This document shows positions 19,048 to 28,300 of a stretch of 64,000 nt of DNA, piece by piece. Numbering within the stretch: position 1 is the first letter of the stretch; each line of letters begins with the position of its first letter. Both the position numbers and the translations under genes were made by a program. This DNA is from Rhodopseudomonas boonkerdii (GTDB lineage: Bacteria > Pseudomonadota > Alphaproteobacteria > Rhizobiales > Xanthobacteraceae), in assembly GCF_021184025.1 (NCBI RefSeq), contig NZ_CP036537.1:3348001-3412000 (forward strand), read 5' to 3'. The notes beneath the pieces are model-generated. The model made no database searches. It was not told where the DNA came from and worked only from the letters and a program-made list of their open reading frames with translations.

Positions 19048-19484
19048 GCAACCCGGTGACGATCATCATGATCGAGGACGACGAGGGTCACGCCCGTCTG
19101 ATTGAGCGCAATATCCGGCGATCCGGTGTCAACAATGAGATCAAACCGTTCACCAATGGTACAGAGGCCCTCGCCTATCTGTTCGGTTCGGACGGCACCG
19201 GCGCCGTCCACAAGGGCGACGCCCTTCTGATCCTGCTCGATCTCAACCTGCCCGACATGACCGGGATCGATATCCTGCGCCGGGTCAAGGAAAACGAGTA
19301 TCTCAAATATGCGCCGGTTGTGGTTCTGACCACCACCGACGACGCGCAGGAAATCAAGCGATGCTACGAGCTTGGATGTAACGTCTACATCACCAAGCCA
19401 GTGAACTACGAAAACTTCGCCAACGCGATCCGTCAACTCGGTCTGTTCTTCTCGGTGATCCAGGTTCCCCAAGCCACGTCATGA
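19044..19484 (+). CDS. Single-domain response regulator (Rcp1-like)
   Basis: A 146-residue stand-alone receiver with no output domain. Acidic pocket EDDE at residues 11-14, phosphoacceptor Asp66 (LILLDLNLPDMTG) and the conserved Lys in VYITKPVNYENF are all present. The long loop before Asp66 and the overall form resemble Rcp1-type regulators that pair with phytochrome-like kinases. It is translationally coupled to the CHASE3 kinase before it (ATGA overlap), so that kinase is its probable donor. Confidence 0.92.
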   Translation: MSNPVTIIMIEDDEGHARLIERNIRRSGVNNEIKPFTNGTEALAYLFGSDGTGAVHKGDALLILLDLNLPDMTGIDILRRVKENEYLKYAPVVVLTTTDDAQEIKRCYELGCNVYITKPVNYENFANAIRQLGLFFSVIQVPQATS

Positions 19485-20575
19485 CCTCAACCGCCTCGCC
19501 AACGCTGCTGTATATCGACGACGACGTGGGCCTCGCACGGCTGGTAGAGCGCGGCCTGAAGCGTCAGGGCTACTTGGTCGAGCATTGCGGGAATGGCGAG
19601 GCCGGCATCGCGCGTATCGAGCGAGGCGGCATCGATGTGATTGCGCTGGACCAGTACATGCCGGGCATGGACGGACTGGAAGTGCTGAAACTGATTCAGA
19701 AACTGCCTGCGCCGCCCCCTGTCGTGTTCGTCACGGCCTCGCAGGACAGCAAGATCGCGGTGACTGCGCTCAAGGCCGGCGCTGTGGATTATCTCGTCAA
19801 GGACACCCAAGGCGACTTCATTCCATTGCTCACTGTGGCTTGCGACACGGCGATCAGGCAAGCCGCGATCATGCGTGCGCGCGACGAGGCGGAGGCCGAG
19901 GTCCATGCCGCACGCGACCGTTATGCCGCCCTCGCCGCCGAGCGCGAAATGCTGCTGCGGGAGGTCAACCACCGCGTCGGCAACTCACTGCAGATCATCG
20001 CCTCGCTGCTGCATCTGCAGGCGAGTTCCGCCCGCGAGAACGACGTCAAGGTGGCGCTGACCAATGCGATGGGCCGCGTCGCTGCGGTCGCACAGGTGCA
20101 CCGCCGGCTCTACACATCGCATGATCTCAAAAGCGTACTGCTGAACCAGTATCTTGAAGCGCTGCTCGAGGATCTGCGCCGCTCCGCCGAGGGCAACCGG
20201 ATGTCGCGCCTGACACTGAAGGCGAAGACGGTCGAAATCGATCCGGACCGCGCCGTAGCGATCGGCATCATCGTCAACGAACTGGTGATGAACGCCGTCA
20301 AATACGCTTACCCCGACGGCGCCGGCCCGATCCATATCGAGCTCGACGGCCATGGCGACGATCTCGAATTGTCGATTACCGACGACGGTGTCGGCCTCAA
20401 TGTGAAGGCCGACCCGCGCTCCACCGGCATGGGCCAACGCATCGTCAGCGCCATGGCGAACAAACTTGACGCGACGGTCGAGCGTGATCCGACCCACACG
20501 GGTACGCGCGTGATCCTTCGCTTCAGCGCGGTGGCGAAGCCGGTCGCGAAACCGCAGGTCAACGCGGCGAAATAA
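19481..20575 (+). CDS. Receiver-HisKA_2 hybrid (response regulator/histidine kinase)
   Basis: A 364-residue soluble protein. The N-terminal receiver has YIDDDVG and Asp57 in VIALDQYMPGMDG. After a coiled coil, the kinase has a HisKA_2-type box with His164 in EVNHRVGNSLQIIASLLHLQ. The HATPase core is visible in NELVMNAVKYAYPDGAGPI, DDGVGL and STGMGQRIVSAM. HisKA_2/HWE kinases of this form often feed the PhyR-NepR-EcfG stress pathway in alphaproteobacteria, which would fit the EcfG-like promoter before the operon; that link is inference. Confidence 0.88.
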   Translation: MTSTASPTLLYIDDDVGLARLVERGLKRQGYLVEHCGNGEAGIARIERGGIDVIALDQYMPGMDGLEVLKLIQKLPAPPPVVFVTASQDSKIAVTALKAGAVDYLVKDTQGDFIPLLTVACDTAIRQAAIMRARDEAEAEVHAARDRYAALAAEREMLLREVNHRVGNSLQIIASLLHLQASSARENDVKVALTNAMGRVAAVAQVHRRLYTSHDLKSVLLNQYLEALLEDLRRSAEGNRMSRLTLKAKTVEIDPDRAVAIGIIVNELVMNAVKYAYPDGAGPIHIELDGHGDDLELSITDDGVGLNVKADPRSTGMGQRIVSAMANKLDATVERDPTHTGTRVILRFSAVAKPVAKPQVNAAK

Positions 20576-20654
20576 CGTAGGGCCGACCGGCGCCAGTTTA
20601 ATCCACCGTCATTGGCCGCACGACTGCTGCCGGCAGATGCCGCTCCGCGAGGTT

Positions 20655-21959
20655 CTACGATTTCATCCGATCCAGCACGGCACGTCCCTGCGTGATCAGC
20701 CGCGCGCCGCGCTGATCGAGGGTGTGGATCCAGAGCCAGTTCAGCGCGACCGCCAGACGGTTGCGCAGGCCGATCAGGAAATAGATGTGGGCGATGCCCC
20801 AGATCCACCAGGCCAGCGCGCCGCGCAGCCTGATTTTGCCAAAATCGATCACCGCAAGATGCTTGCCGATCTGCGCGAGGCTGCCGTCGTGACGATAGCG
20901 GAACGGCGCCGGCGTCGCGCCGCGCAGCCGTTGCCTGATGGCATCGGCGACGTAGCGTCCCTCCTGTTTCGCCGCGGGCGCGATGCCCGGCACGGGTGAG
21001 CCATCCGGAGCTGCAACGCTCACCGTGTCGCCGATGGCGAAAATATCGGGATGACCGGGCACGGTGAGATCGGGATCGATCAGCAGGCGGCCGGCGCGAT
21101 CGGCTGCCGCGCCCAGCCATTCCGCCGCCGGCGAAGCGCGCACGCCCGCAGCCCAGATGATGGTGCGCGCCGGCAAGCGCGTCCCGCCATAGACGACGCC
21201 TTCGGCGCTGCATTCGGACACGGCATGGCCGAGCGCCACCTCGACGCCGAGCTTTTCCAGCGAGCGCTGCGCATAGGCCGACAGGTCTTCCGGAAAGTTC
21301 GCAAGCACGCGCTGTCCAGCTTCGATCAGCACCACACGTGCCTTGCGCGTATCGATATTGCGAAAATCGTCCGGCAATGTCGTCCGCGCCATTTCGGCAA
21401 TGGTTCCTGCGAGCTCGACGCCAGTCGGGCCGGCGCCGATCACGACAAAGTTCAGCAGTGCCGCGCGCTCTTGCGGGTCATCCACGCTCTCGGCGCGCTC
21501 AAACGCCGTGAGAATGCGACGGCGAATGGTCGTGGCATCTTCGAGTGTCTTGAGACCCGGAGCGAACGGCGCCCATTCGTCATGGCCGAAATAGGCGTGG
21601 CCGGCGCCGGTGGCGAGCACCAGCGTATCATAGGGCAGCGCCGGCCCGTCCTCGAGCCGCACATGCTTCGCGACCGGATCGATACCGGTCACCGTGCCGA
21701 GCAGCGTGGTCACATCCTTGCGTCCGCGCAGCAGATAACGGATCGGCCACGCGATCTCGGAGGTCGCCAGGGACGCCGTCGCAACCTGATACAGCAAGGG
21801 CTGGAACAGATGATGGTTGCGACGATCGACCAACGTGATGCGCGCGCCGACGCCGCGCAGCCGATACACGGTCTCGAGCCCGCCGAACCCCGCACCGACG
21901 ACGACGATACGATGCCCCGCAGCCTCGGCCGTGTTCGGAACAGGTGTCATGGTCCACAT
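20655..21959 (-). CDS. NAD(P)/FAD-dependent oxidoreductase, NDH-2-like
   Basis: A 434-residue pyridine nucleotide-disulphide oxidoreductase-fold protein of the type II NADH:quinone dehydrogenase family. The FAD Rossmann motif is VVVGAGFGGLETVYRL near residue 20; the NDH-2 signature HHLFQPLLYQVATASL follows. The NADH-binding motif is VVIGAGPTGVELAGTIAEM (about 165-185), and FAIGDTVSV lies near 300. A C-terminal hydrophobic segment (WWIWGIAHIYFLIGLRNRL) is as in membrane-associated NDH-2. It would oxidise NADH to reduce quinone without proton pumping. It is divergent from aat. Confidence 0.88.
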   Translation of the reverse strand: MWTMTPVPNTAEAAGHRIVVVGAGFGGLETVYRLRGVGARITLVDRRNHHLFQPLLYQVATASLATSEIAWPIRYLLRGRKDVTTLLGTVTGIDPVAKHVRLEDGPALPYDTLVLATGAGHAYFGHDEWAPFAPGLKTLEDATTIRRRILTAFERAESVDDPQERAALLNFVVIGAGPTGVELAGTIAEMARTTLPDDFRNIDTRKARVVLIEAGQRVLANFPEDLSAYAQRSLEKLGVEVALGHAVSECSAEGVVYGGTRLPARTIIWAAGVRASPAAEWLGAAADRAGRLLIDPDLTVPGHPDIFAIGDTVSVAAPDGSPVPGIAPAAKQEGRYVADAIRQRLRGATPAPFRYRHDGSLAQIGKHLAVIDFGKIRLRGALAWWIWGIAHIYFLIGLRNRLAVALNWLWIHTLDQRGARLITQGRAVLDRMKS

Positions 21960-22043
21960 CTCCCTTGGCTCCTGCAGGTTAGGTCGGATGTCACGACAAG
22001 CAAGCCGGTCGCGCTTATCGCCCTATTCTGCTAGCCTATCGAG

Positions 22044-22721
22044 ATGAGTTCCCGCGACTCCGCATCGACCGAGATCACGCCCGAGCTGCTGCTGCGGGCT
22101 TACGCCTGCGGCATCTTCCCGATGTCGGAAAGCGCAGACGATCCCGGCCTGTTCTGGGTCGAGCCGGAAATACGCGGTGTCATCCCGCTGAACGGTTTTT
22201 GCGTCAGTTCGCGCCTCGCACGCACGGTGCGCTCCGGCAAGTTCTCGGTGACCGTCGATCGCGCCTTCAAGCGCGTGATGTCGGAATGCGCCGCGCCGAA
22301 GCCCGATCGCGAAGATACCTGGATCAACAAACGTATCCGCGACCTCTATGGCGCGCTGCACGAGATGGGGCACGCGCACAGCGTCGAGGTTTGGCAGGAC
22401 GGCGACCTCGTCGGCGGCCTCTATGGCGTCTCGCTCGGCCGCGCGTTTTTCGGCGAGAGCATGTTTCACCATGCCCGCGATGCGTCGAAGGTGGCGCTGG
22501 TCCATCTCGTCGCACGGCTGCTCGCCGGCGGTTACGGCCTGCTCGACACCCAATATGTGACGGAGCATCTGCGCAGCTTCGGTGCGATCGAAGTGCCCCG
22601 CGAGCGCTACCGGGTTCTGCTCGATGCGGCGCTGGACGATGTTGCGGATTTCGAGGCGTTACCGGCAGCGACGAGCGGCGAGGATGCACTGGCGATCATC
22701 GCGGAGCCCACGCGATCGTAG
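22044..22721 (+). CDS. aat: Leucyl/phenylalanyl-tRNA--protein transferase
   Basis: A 225-residue L/F-transferase that adds Leu or Phe to N-terminal Arg/Lys of proteins, marking them for ClpAP by the N-end rule. Family motifs seen: [16 protein letters not shown], a [15 protein letters not shown] segment, [20 protein letters not shown], then [13 protein letters not shown] and [16 protein letters not shown]. The ATG at 22044 gives the standard alphaproteobacterial length. It is followed by a REP pair and then, convergently, the DUF2155 gene. Confidence 0.94.
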   Translation: MSSRDSASTEITPELLLRAYACGIFPMSESADDPGLFWVEPEIRGVIPLNGFCVSSRLARTVRSGKFSVTVDRAFKRVMSECAAPKPDREDTWINKRIRDLYGALHEMGHAHSVEVWQDGDLVGGLYGVSLGRAFFGESMFHHARDASKVALVHLVARLLAGGYGLLDTQYVTEHLRSFGAIEVPRERYRVLLDAALDDVADFEALPAATSGEDALAIIAEPTRS

Positions 22722-22822
22722 GATGGGTAGAGCGCGGGCGCGCTAGCGCCGGAGCGAAACCCATCGTTCCTTCGCTGCAGCAAGCTCGGCCGATGGCTTC
22801 GCTACGCTCTACCCATCCCTAC
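22718..22822. repeat. REP/BIME element between aat and the DUF2155 gene
   Basis: Left unit GTAGGATGGGTAGAGCGC and right unit GCTACGCTCTACCCATCCCT are inverted copies related to the units flanking the RAYT gene 15 kb away. A GC-rich dyad (GCGCGCTAGCGC) lies within. It sits between convergent genes, a typical REP location, and may double as a terminator. Confidence 0.7.
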
Positions 22823-22832
22823 AATCGGAAGC

Positions 22833-23789
22833 TTACTGCCTGAACGCCGGGAAGCCCGGAGGCGGCAGCAACTGCTGCTGGGGTTGCGGGCGCGGCTGCT
22901 GCCTCGGCGGCTGGCGCTTCTGCACCGTGGCCGGCGCGGGACGCGTTTCCTGCTGGTTGGCAACCACTTCGGGCTGTTTGCAGTCGGTCAGCCAGATGTC
23001 ATAGATCGGATGCTCGACGCCATGCAGGCCCGGGCTGGCCGCAAACATCCAGCCCGAGAAGATGCGCCTCACCTCGCCCTGCAACGTGATCTCGTCCACT
23101 TCGACGAACGCGTCGGTGTTCGCCGCCTCGGTGGCCGGCCGCGTGTAGCAGGCATCGGTTTTCACGCGCAGCGCGCCGAATTGCACGGTCTCGCCGATAT
23201 CGGCATCGAAATTGATGATGCGGCCGGTGATCTTGTCGAGACCGGAGAACGCAGCCTTCTTGTTCGGGATCTTCTGCGCCGGAGGCTCGGTGACCACCTC
23301 GTCTCCCGGCTGCAGCGTGGCGGCTGGCGGCGGTGCGTTTTTCGGTGCCTGCTTGGCGTTCGGATTCGGCGTGCCGGGCGGTGGCACATTGGCGATGCCG
23401 GGCTGCTGCGGCTGGCTTGGCGTCACCCCCAGCGGCGGCGGCTGATCGGACGGGCGACCGCCCGGCGAGTTCTGTGGGATCGTGGTGACATTGCTGCCGG
23501 GCGGCGGCGCGAGCGGCTGCGACTGCACGGCACCGGGTGGCGGCACACCCATGCCCGGTGCAGGACGCGCCGGCAGCAGGCGGCCTTGCGGCAGGTCAGG
23601 CACATCCTCGTCGTCGTCCATTGGGGGCGGCTGCTGGCCGCGTGGCACACTGCCCGGCGGGCGCGGTGGCGGATCGCCGAATAACGGGCCGAACTGCGCG
23701 TGCACCGGCGCAGTGGACAGCGCGGTTGCGGCCACAAGAGCCGCAAATCCGGCGATGGCAAATTTGGCCACAAAAAATGTTCGGAACAT
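22833..23789 (-). CDS. DUF2155-domain exported protein
   Basis: A 318-residue protein with an N-terminal signal peptide (to about VHA-Q at residue 31), then a long Pro/Gln-rich linker (residues 32-175). The C-terminal DUF2155 domain is recognised from ITGRIINFDADIGETVQFG, ALRVKTDACYTRPATEAANT, and EVRRIFSGWMFAASPGLHGV followed by IYDIWLTDCK. Two Cys in the domain could form a disulfide. Function is unknown. In many Rhizobiales, by recollection, this gene neighbours aat and the NDUFA12 gene; here NDUFA12 is 7 kb away. Confidence 0.88.
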   Translation of the reverse strand: MFRTFFVAKFAIAGFAALVAATALSTAPVHAQFGPLFGDPPPRPPGSVPRGQQPPPMDDDEDVPDLPQGRLLPARPAPGMGVPPPGAVQSQPLAPPPGSNVTTIPQNSPGGRPSDQPPPLGVTPSQPQQPGIANVPPPGTPNPNAKQAPKNAPPPAATLQPGDEVVTEPPAQKIPNKKAAFSGLDKITGRIINFDADIGETVQFGALRVKTDACYTRPATEAANTDAFVEVDEITLQGEVRRIFSGWMFAASPGLHGVEHPIYDIWLTDCKQPEVVANQQETRPAPATVQKRQPPRQQPRPQPQQQLLPPPGFPAFRQ

Positions 23790-24001
23790 GCAGCGGCGCT
23801 CAACCGAGAATCAGGCTCGCGACATTTTAGGGGAATGGCCGCGCAATCGCCTCCGGTTAACACGTCGAATGCGGCGGCGGAAGGGCGCCATGCGTCCCAT
23901 AGCACCGTCTGGTCAGCTCTCTCCACGCATGAAATAGTTCGCAGAGAGCCGGCACGACCGGCCCACAATCCGGGACAACCGGAGCATCAGGGAGAACGCA
24001 T

Positions 24002-24781
24002 ATGGCCGACGGAATTCGTCTGGATGGCAGGATCGCTGTCGTCACCGGGGCAGCCGGGGTAATCGGCACCGAAACCATCAAACTGCTCGCCGCGCGCGGT
24101 GCCCGAATCGTCGCCGTGGACCGCGACACGGCCGCCCTCGAGCGCGCGATCGCCGGCCTGCCGGCTTCGGCCGAAGCCCTCGCGGTCACCGCCGACGTCA
24201 CCAGCGAGGAGGATGTGATCGGCTATGTGGCCGCTGCGGTGAAGCGCTTCGGCACCATCGATATCTTCTACAACAATGCCGGCATCGAAGGGACGATCAC
24301 GCCAATCGTGAAGGCCTCCCTCGCCGATTTCCGCAAGGTGCTCGACGTCAATGTCGTCGGCGTCTTCCTTGGCATGAAACACGTGCTGCCTGTGATGCTG
24401 AAGCAGGATCGCGGCTCGATCATCAACACCGCCTCCATCGCAGGCCTGATCGGATCGGCCGAAGTCGCGGTCTACAGCGCCAGCAAGCATGCTGTCATCG
24501 GCCTCACCAAGAGTGCGGCACAGGAATGCACCGGCACCAATGTGCGCGTGAACTGCGTTTGCCCCGGCCTGATCGAGAGCCGCATGCTGTCGGCGATCGT
24601 GGATGCCCGCGTCGGGCGAGGTTCACCGGCACCGGTGGAGAAAGTCGTCGATCGCGTACCGCAGCGGCGTCTAGGCCTTGCGCGGGAAGTCGCCCCTATC
24701 GTCGCTTTCCTCGCCTCGGACGATGCGAGCTATGTCACCGGCTCCGCCTACACCGTCGATGGCGGCCGCACCTCGGCATAA
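24002..24781 (+). CDS. Short-chain dehydrogenase/reductase
   Basis: A 259-residue classical SDR. Rossmann motif TGAAGVIGTETIKLLA (TGxxxGxG-type), NNAG in FYNNAGIEG, catalytic Ser in NTASIAGLIG and the YSASKHAVIGLTK catalytic Tyr/Lys, with the GG ending YTVDGGRTSA. Asp in VDRDT after the second strand suggests NAD preference. It begins the block of catabolic genes and is followed at 23 bp by an alpha/beta hydrolase on the same strand. Substrate unknown. Confidence 0.9.
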   Translation: MADGIRLDGRIAVVTGAAGVIGTETIKLLAARGARIVAVDRDTAALERAIAGLPASAEALAVTADVTSEEDVIGYVAAAVKRFGTIDIFYNNAGIEGTITPIVKASLADFRKVLDVNVVGVFLGMKHVLPVMLKQDRGSIINTASIAGLIGSAEVAVYSASKHAVIGLTKSAAQECTGTNVRVNCVCPGLIESRMLSAIVDARVGRGSPAPVEKVVDRVPQRRLGLAREVAPIVAFLASDDASYVTGSAYTVDGGRTSA

Positions 24782-24804
24782 CCAGCAACAAGCAAGAGCC
24801 CATC

Positions 24805-25749
24805 ATGCCCGTCATTCTCGATCCCGATGCCAACGCCGTCCTCAATGTCTTCCGCGACGCCGGTCGTCCGCCCTATGAAACGCTGACGCCGCCGGAGGCG
24901 CGCGAGTGGTATCTCAAGGCCCGCCCCGTCGCCAATCCCGAACCACCGGAACTTGCCTCGGTAATAGCGCTCACCATTCCCGGTCCTGCCGGTGCGATCC
25001 CTGCCCGGCTCTACAAGCCGAAGACGCTGCGGCAGCAGGATGGCCTGTCGCCTTGCATGGTGTTCTTCCATGGCGGCGGCTGGGTGATCGGCGACCTCGA
25101 CAGCCATGATGTCGTCTGCCGCTTCCTCGCCCATGAAGGCGAGATGCTGGTGATATCCGTCGACTACCGTCTCGCCCCCGAGCACAAGTTTCCGGCCGCC
25201 ATCGACGACGCCATCGCGGCCACGCGCTGGATCGCGGACAACGCCGTGCAATTGAACATCGATGCGCGGCATCTCTTTGTCGGCGGCGACAGCGCCGGCG
25301 GCAATCTCTCCGCAATCGTCGCCATCGACGCGCGCGACCATCGCGGACCGCGGCTCGCCGGCCAGATGCTGATCTATCCCGCCACCGACTTCCGCATGAA
25401 CCACCCCTCGCATCACGAACCGGAGACGAGCTGCCTTCTGACGCACAACGTAATCAGCTGGTTCGCCGGCCACTATCTCAACGGGCCCGCCGATATCGAC
25501 AACTGGCGTGCGTCTCCGGCGCGGGCGGAGAACCTCAAGAGCCTGCCACCCGCCTATGTACTCATCGCCGGCGCCGATCCGCTGCGCGACGAGGGCGACG
25601 AATATGCCAGGCGGCTCGCGGATGCCGGCGTGGCGGTGACCTACAAGAACTATCCCGGCCAGTTCCACGGCTTCATCACCATGGGCAAGATCTTGCCCAA
25701 AGCGAACGAGGCGCTACGTGACATCGGCGGTTGGCTGAAGTCGCTCTGA
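24805..25749 (+). CDS. Alpha/beta hydrolase, hormone-sensitive-lipase family
   Basis: A 314-residue esterase of the HSL (bacterial type IV) family. The oxyanion motif HGGGW is in VFFHGGGWVIGDLDSHD; the nucleophile elbow is GDSAGG (VGGDSAGGNLSAIV). The acid lies in IAGADPLRDEGDEYA and the His in YPGQFHGFI. The start at 24805 (MPVILDPDANAV) is used because the upstream extension overlaps the SDR gene. It would hydrolyse a short-chain ester or lactone in the cytoplasm. It ends 6 bp before the convergent GntR gene. Confidence 0.9.
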   Translation: MPVILDPDANAVLNVFRDAGRPPYETLTPPEAREWYLKARPVANPEPPELASVIALTIPGPAGAIPARLYKPKTLRQQDGLSPCMVFFHGGGWVIGDLDSHDVVCRFLAHEGEMLVISVDYRLAPEHKFPAAIDDAIAATRWIADNAVQLNIDARHLFVGGDSAGGNLSAIVAIDARDHRGPRLAGQMLIYPATDFRMNHPSHHEPETSCLLTHNVISWFAGHYLNGPADIDNWRASPARAENLKSLPPAYVLIAGADPLRDEGDEYARRLADAGVAVTYKNYPGQFHGFITMGKILPKANEALRDIGGWLKSL

Positions 25750-25755
25750 GCGGCT

Positions 25756-26496
25756 TCAGCCCTTCTTCGCTCTCTTGCGTGCGCTGACAACCGTCGTCGT
25801 CGGCGCGCCTGCCGGCTTGAGCCAGTCCGAATTCTGCAAGGCATGGCGTACACAATCGTGGATATGCGTATGCAGCAGCTGTCGCGCTTTCGCGGCGTCG
25901 CGCGCCAGCGCCGCGTTCATCAATTCGCGATGCTCGACAGCGGCGGCCTCGCCGCGGAACACCACGGCAAGCATCTGATACCGCAGATACCGATCATAAA
26001 CCGACGACAGCGTGTCCAATAGCACTTGCGACCCGCAGGCCGCGATCAATGCGCGGTGAAACTGCCAATCGCACTGTTTCCAGGCTTCCGTCTTCGACTT
26101 GTCGCCCGCCAGCATCGCCCGCTCCATCGCCGAAAGCTTGTGATGCGCGGAGACCACCAGAGCTTCCCAATCGAGATCGCCGGCCTTGAAGGACTGTTCG
26201 ATAGCGTGACTTTCGAGCAATTCACGTAGTTCGGCGATCTGGCGGAATTCAATCGCCGAGATCGAGGTGACCTCAAAGCCGCGCTGGCCTTCGGCAATGA
26301 CGAACCCTTCCGAACAAAGCCGATTGAGCGTCTCACGCAGCGTCGAGACGCTGGTGCCATAGACGCCGCTCATCTTCTCCAGCTTCAGTTTCTGGCCCGG
26401 TTCCAGCACACCGAAAATGACGTCGCTGCGGATGCGCCGATAGGCGCTGTCGCCGACCGATTCGGCAGCGCGATCAACAATGGGGGTATCCAGCAT
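25756..26496 (-). CDS. GntR-family regulator, FCD (FadR/VanR) subgroup
   Basis: A 246-residue regulator. The N-terminal winged helix is seen in AYRRIRSDVIFGVLEPGQKL and VSTLRETLNRLCSEGFV; the all-helical FCD domain has ELRELLESHAIEQS and HRALIAACGSQVLLDTL, with the metal/ligand His residues in DWQFHRALI and AVEHRELMNA. It faces the TRAP operon across 161 bp that contain a perfect palindrome (26559-26572). It is the likely substrate-responsive repressor of that operon. Confidence 0.88.
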   Translation of the reverse strand: MLDTPIVDRAAESVGDSAYRRIRSDVIFGVLEPGQKLKLEKMSGVYGTSVSTLRETLNRLCSEGFVIAEGQRGFEVTSISAIEFRQIAELRELLESHAIEQSFKAGDLDWEALVVSAHHKLSAMERAMLAGDKSKTEAWKQCDWQFHRALIAACGSQVLLDTLSSVYDRYLRYQMLAVVFRGEAAAVEHRELMNAALARDAAKARQLLHTHIHDCVRHALQNSDWLKPAGAPTTTVVSARKRAKKG

Positions 26497-26558
26497 GCAG
26501 GCGTCCCGAGCGCTAATGACGATTCAACCGACCATATAGCAGGCTGCGACCGGCACAC

Positions 26559-26572
26559 ATATCATATGATAT
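26559..26572. promoter_or_regulatory. Putative GntR/FCD operator
   Basis: ATATCATATGATAT is a perfect 14-bp palindrome between the divergent GntR and dctP genes. AT-rich ATCATATGAT-like palindromes are typical targets of FCD regulators. The surrounding 60 bp are unusually AT-rich for this genome, consistent with a promoter. Confidence 0.6.
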
Positions 26573-26657
26573 AATAAAAAATATCGGTTGATTTTTGTTT
26601 TACCATATAAGACGGTACTGCCCGACAAGCAAAAATACCATTGTGGGGAGATCGCAA

Positions 26658-27683
26658 ATGTCCAAGCGCAGGATATCCGTCGTCTGGCTGGCCGCCGTCA
26701 TCACCGCCTCCGCTCTTACGTCCGGCTCCGCCGGCGCGCAGGTGCAAGAGCGCACGATCCGCTGGGGGCACCTCAACAACACGGATCACCCCGTCAGCAA
26801 GGGCGTGCAGAAATTCACCGAACTCGTCGCCGCCAAGAGTGGCGGCAAGCTCAAGGTGCGCGAATATCCCGCCAATCAACTCGGCTCCGAGATGCAGCAG
26901 CAGTCGGCGCTGCGTGCAGGCACGCAGGAAATGCAATCGCCCGCAACGACATCGCTGGTCGGCATCGTCAAGGACTACGGGCTGATCGACTTCCCCTTCA
27001 TCGTTTCGACGCCGCAGCAGGCCGATGCGCTGCTCGATGGCCCGCTGGGCGCCGCGCTGCTTGCCAAACTGCCGGAGAAAGGGCTCGTCGGTCTCGGTTA
27101 CTGGGATCTCGGCTTCCGCAACGTCACCAACAGCCGCCGCGCCGTCACCAAGGGCGAGGATCTCGACGGCATCAAGATCCGCGTGATCCCGAATCCGGTC
27201 TATCTGGAGACCTTCAAGGCCTTCAACGCCAATCCGGTGCCGATGAGCTTCTCGGAACTCTACTCCGCACTGGAGACCCGCACCGTGGATGGCCAGGAAA
27301 ATCCGTTTTCGGTGATCCTGTCCAACAAGTTCTATGAGGTGCAGAAGTATCTCAGCGTCACCAATCACACCTATTCGACCAACATCATCCTCATCAGCAA
27401 GATCTTCTGGGACAAGCTCTCGAAGGAAGAACAAGCGATCCTGCAGGACGCGGCCAACGAGGCGCGCGCCTATCAGCGCAAGGTCAGCCGCGAGGCGGCC
27501 GCTGCGGCAATCGGCGAGTTGAAGGCCAAGGGTATGGAAATCAACGAGATCGCTCCGGCCGAACTCGCAAGGATGCGCGACAAGACCAAACCGATCGCCG
27601 CGAAGTTCTCCGCCGATTACGACCAGGAAATCGTCAAGCTGTTCAACAGCGAACTCGAGAAGATTTACGCGCGCAAGGACTAA
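26658..27683 (+). CDS. dctP: TRAP transporter substrate-binding protein (DctP family)
   Basis: A 341-residue periplasmic binding protein. The start at 26658 (MSKRRISVVWLAAV) follows GGGGAG and gives a signal peptide ending at AGA-Q near residue 29. DctP landmarks are IRWGHLNNTDHPVSKGVQKF, the DGIKIRVIPNPVYLETFKAF region carrying the conserved carboxylate-binding Arg, and ETRTVDGQENPFSVIL. It delivers an organic acid to the DctQ/DctM membrane pair that follows. The ligand is not readable; a second dehydroquinase in the operon hints at quinate- or shikimate-type acids. Confidence 0.92.
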   Translation: MSKRRISVVWLAAVITASALTSGSAGAQVQERTIRWGHLNNTDHPVSKGVQKFTELVAAKSGGKLKVREYPANQLGSEMQQQSALRAGTQEMQSPATTSLVGIVKDYGLIDFPFIVSTPQQADALLDGPLGAALLAKLPEKGLVGLGYWDLGFRNVTNSRRAVTKGEDLDGIKIRVIPNPVYLETFKAFNANPVPMSFSELYSALETRTVDGQENPFSVILSNKFYEVQKYLSVTNHTYSTNIILISKIFWDKLSKEEQAILQDAANEARAYQRKVSREAAAAAIGELKAKGMEINEIAPAELARMRDKTKPIAAKFSADYDQEIVKLFNSELEKIYARKD

Positions 27684-27724
27684 GCGCGCCGAGCGTCAAA
27701 CGAACCGACACGTAAAGGCTGCCG

Positions 27725-28300
27725 ATGTCAGCACGTCCTTCCTCCACCATCGGCGGCCTCGTCGATCTCTATTTCCGAGCGATCAAGGCGCTACTCGCAT
27801 TGCTGATGGTTGCGATGGTGGCTCTGGTGTTCGGCAATGTCGTGATGCGCTACGTTTTCAATTCCGGTATCGCCATCTCGGAAGAGCTGTCGCGCTGGCT
27901 ATTCGTCTGGATGGTATTTCTCGGTGCCATCATCGGACTGCGCGAACACGCCCATCTCGGTGTCGACAGCTTCGTAAAAATATTGCCGCCGGTGGGGCGC
28001 AAGATCTGCTACGCGCTCAGCCACGCGTTGATGCTCTACGCCTCGGTGCTGCTCGCCGAAGGCGCATGGAAGCAGACCGTGCTGAACTGGGACACCACCG
28101 CGCCGGCGTCCGGCCTGTCGGTCGGCCTGTTCTACGCGGCCGGGCTTGTTTTCGGCATCGCTGCGATCCCCATCCTGCTGCACGATCTCTATCGGCTGCT
28201 CAGCGGCCGGATATCGGCCCATGACCTGATCGCCGTCAGCGAGTCCGAAGAACTTGTCCAGGCGACACCTGCCCATGCCAACGGGAACGAGCGGCGATGA
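27725..28300 (+). CDS. dctQ: TRAP transporter small permease (DctQ family)
   Basis: A 191-residue membrane protein with four hydrophobic helices and the DctQ motif FNSGIAISEELSRWLFVWMV, followed by GLREHAHLGVD. It couples the binding protein to DctM. Its stop overlaps the dctM start by 4 bases. Confidence 0.92.
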   Translation: MSARPSSTIGGLVDLYFRAIKALLALLMVAMVALVFGNVVMRYVFNSGIAISEELSRWLFVWMVFLGAIIGLREHAHLGVDSFVKILPPVGRKICYALSHALMLYASVLLAEGAWKQTVLNWDTTAPASGLSVGLFYAAGLVFGIAAIPILLHDLYRLLSGRISAHDLIAVSESEELVQATPAHANGNERR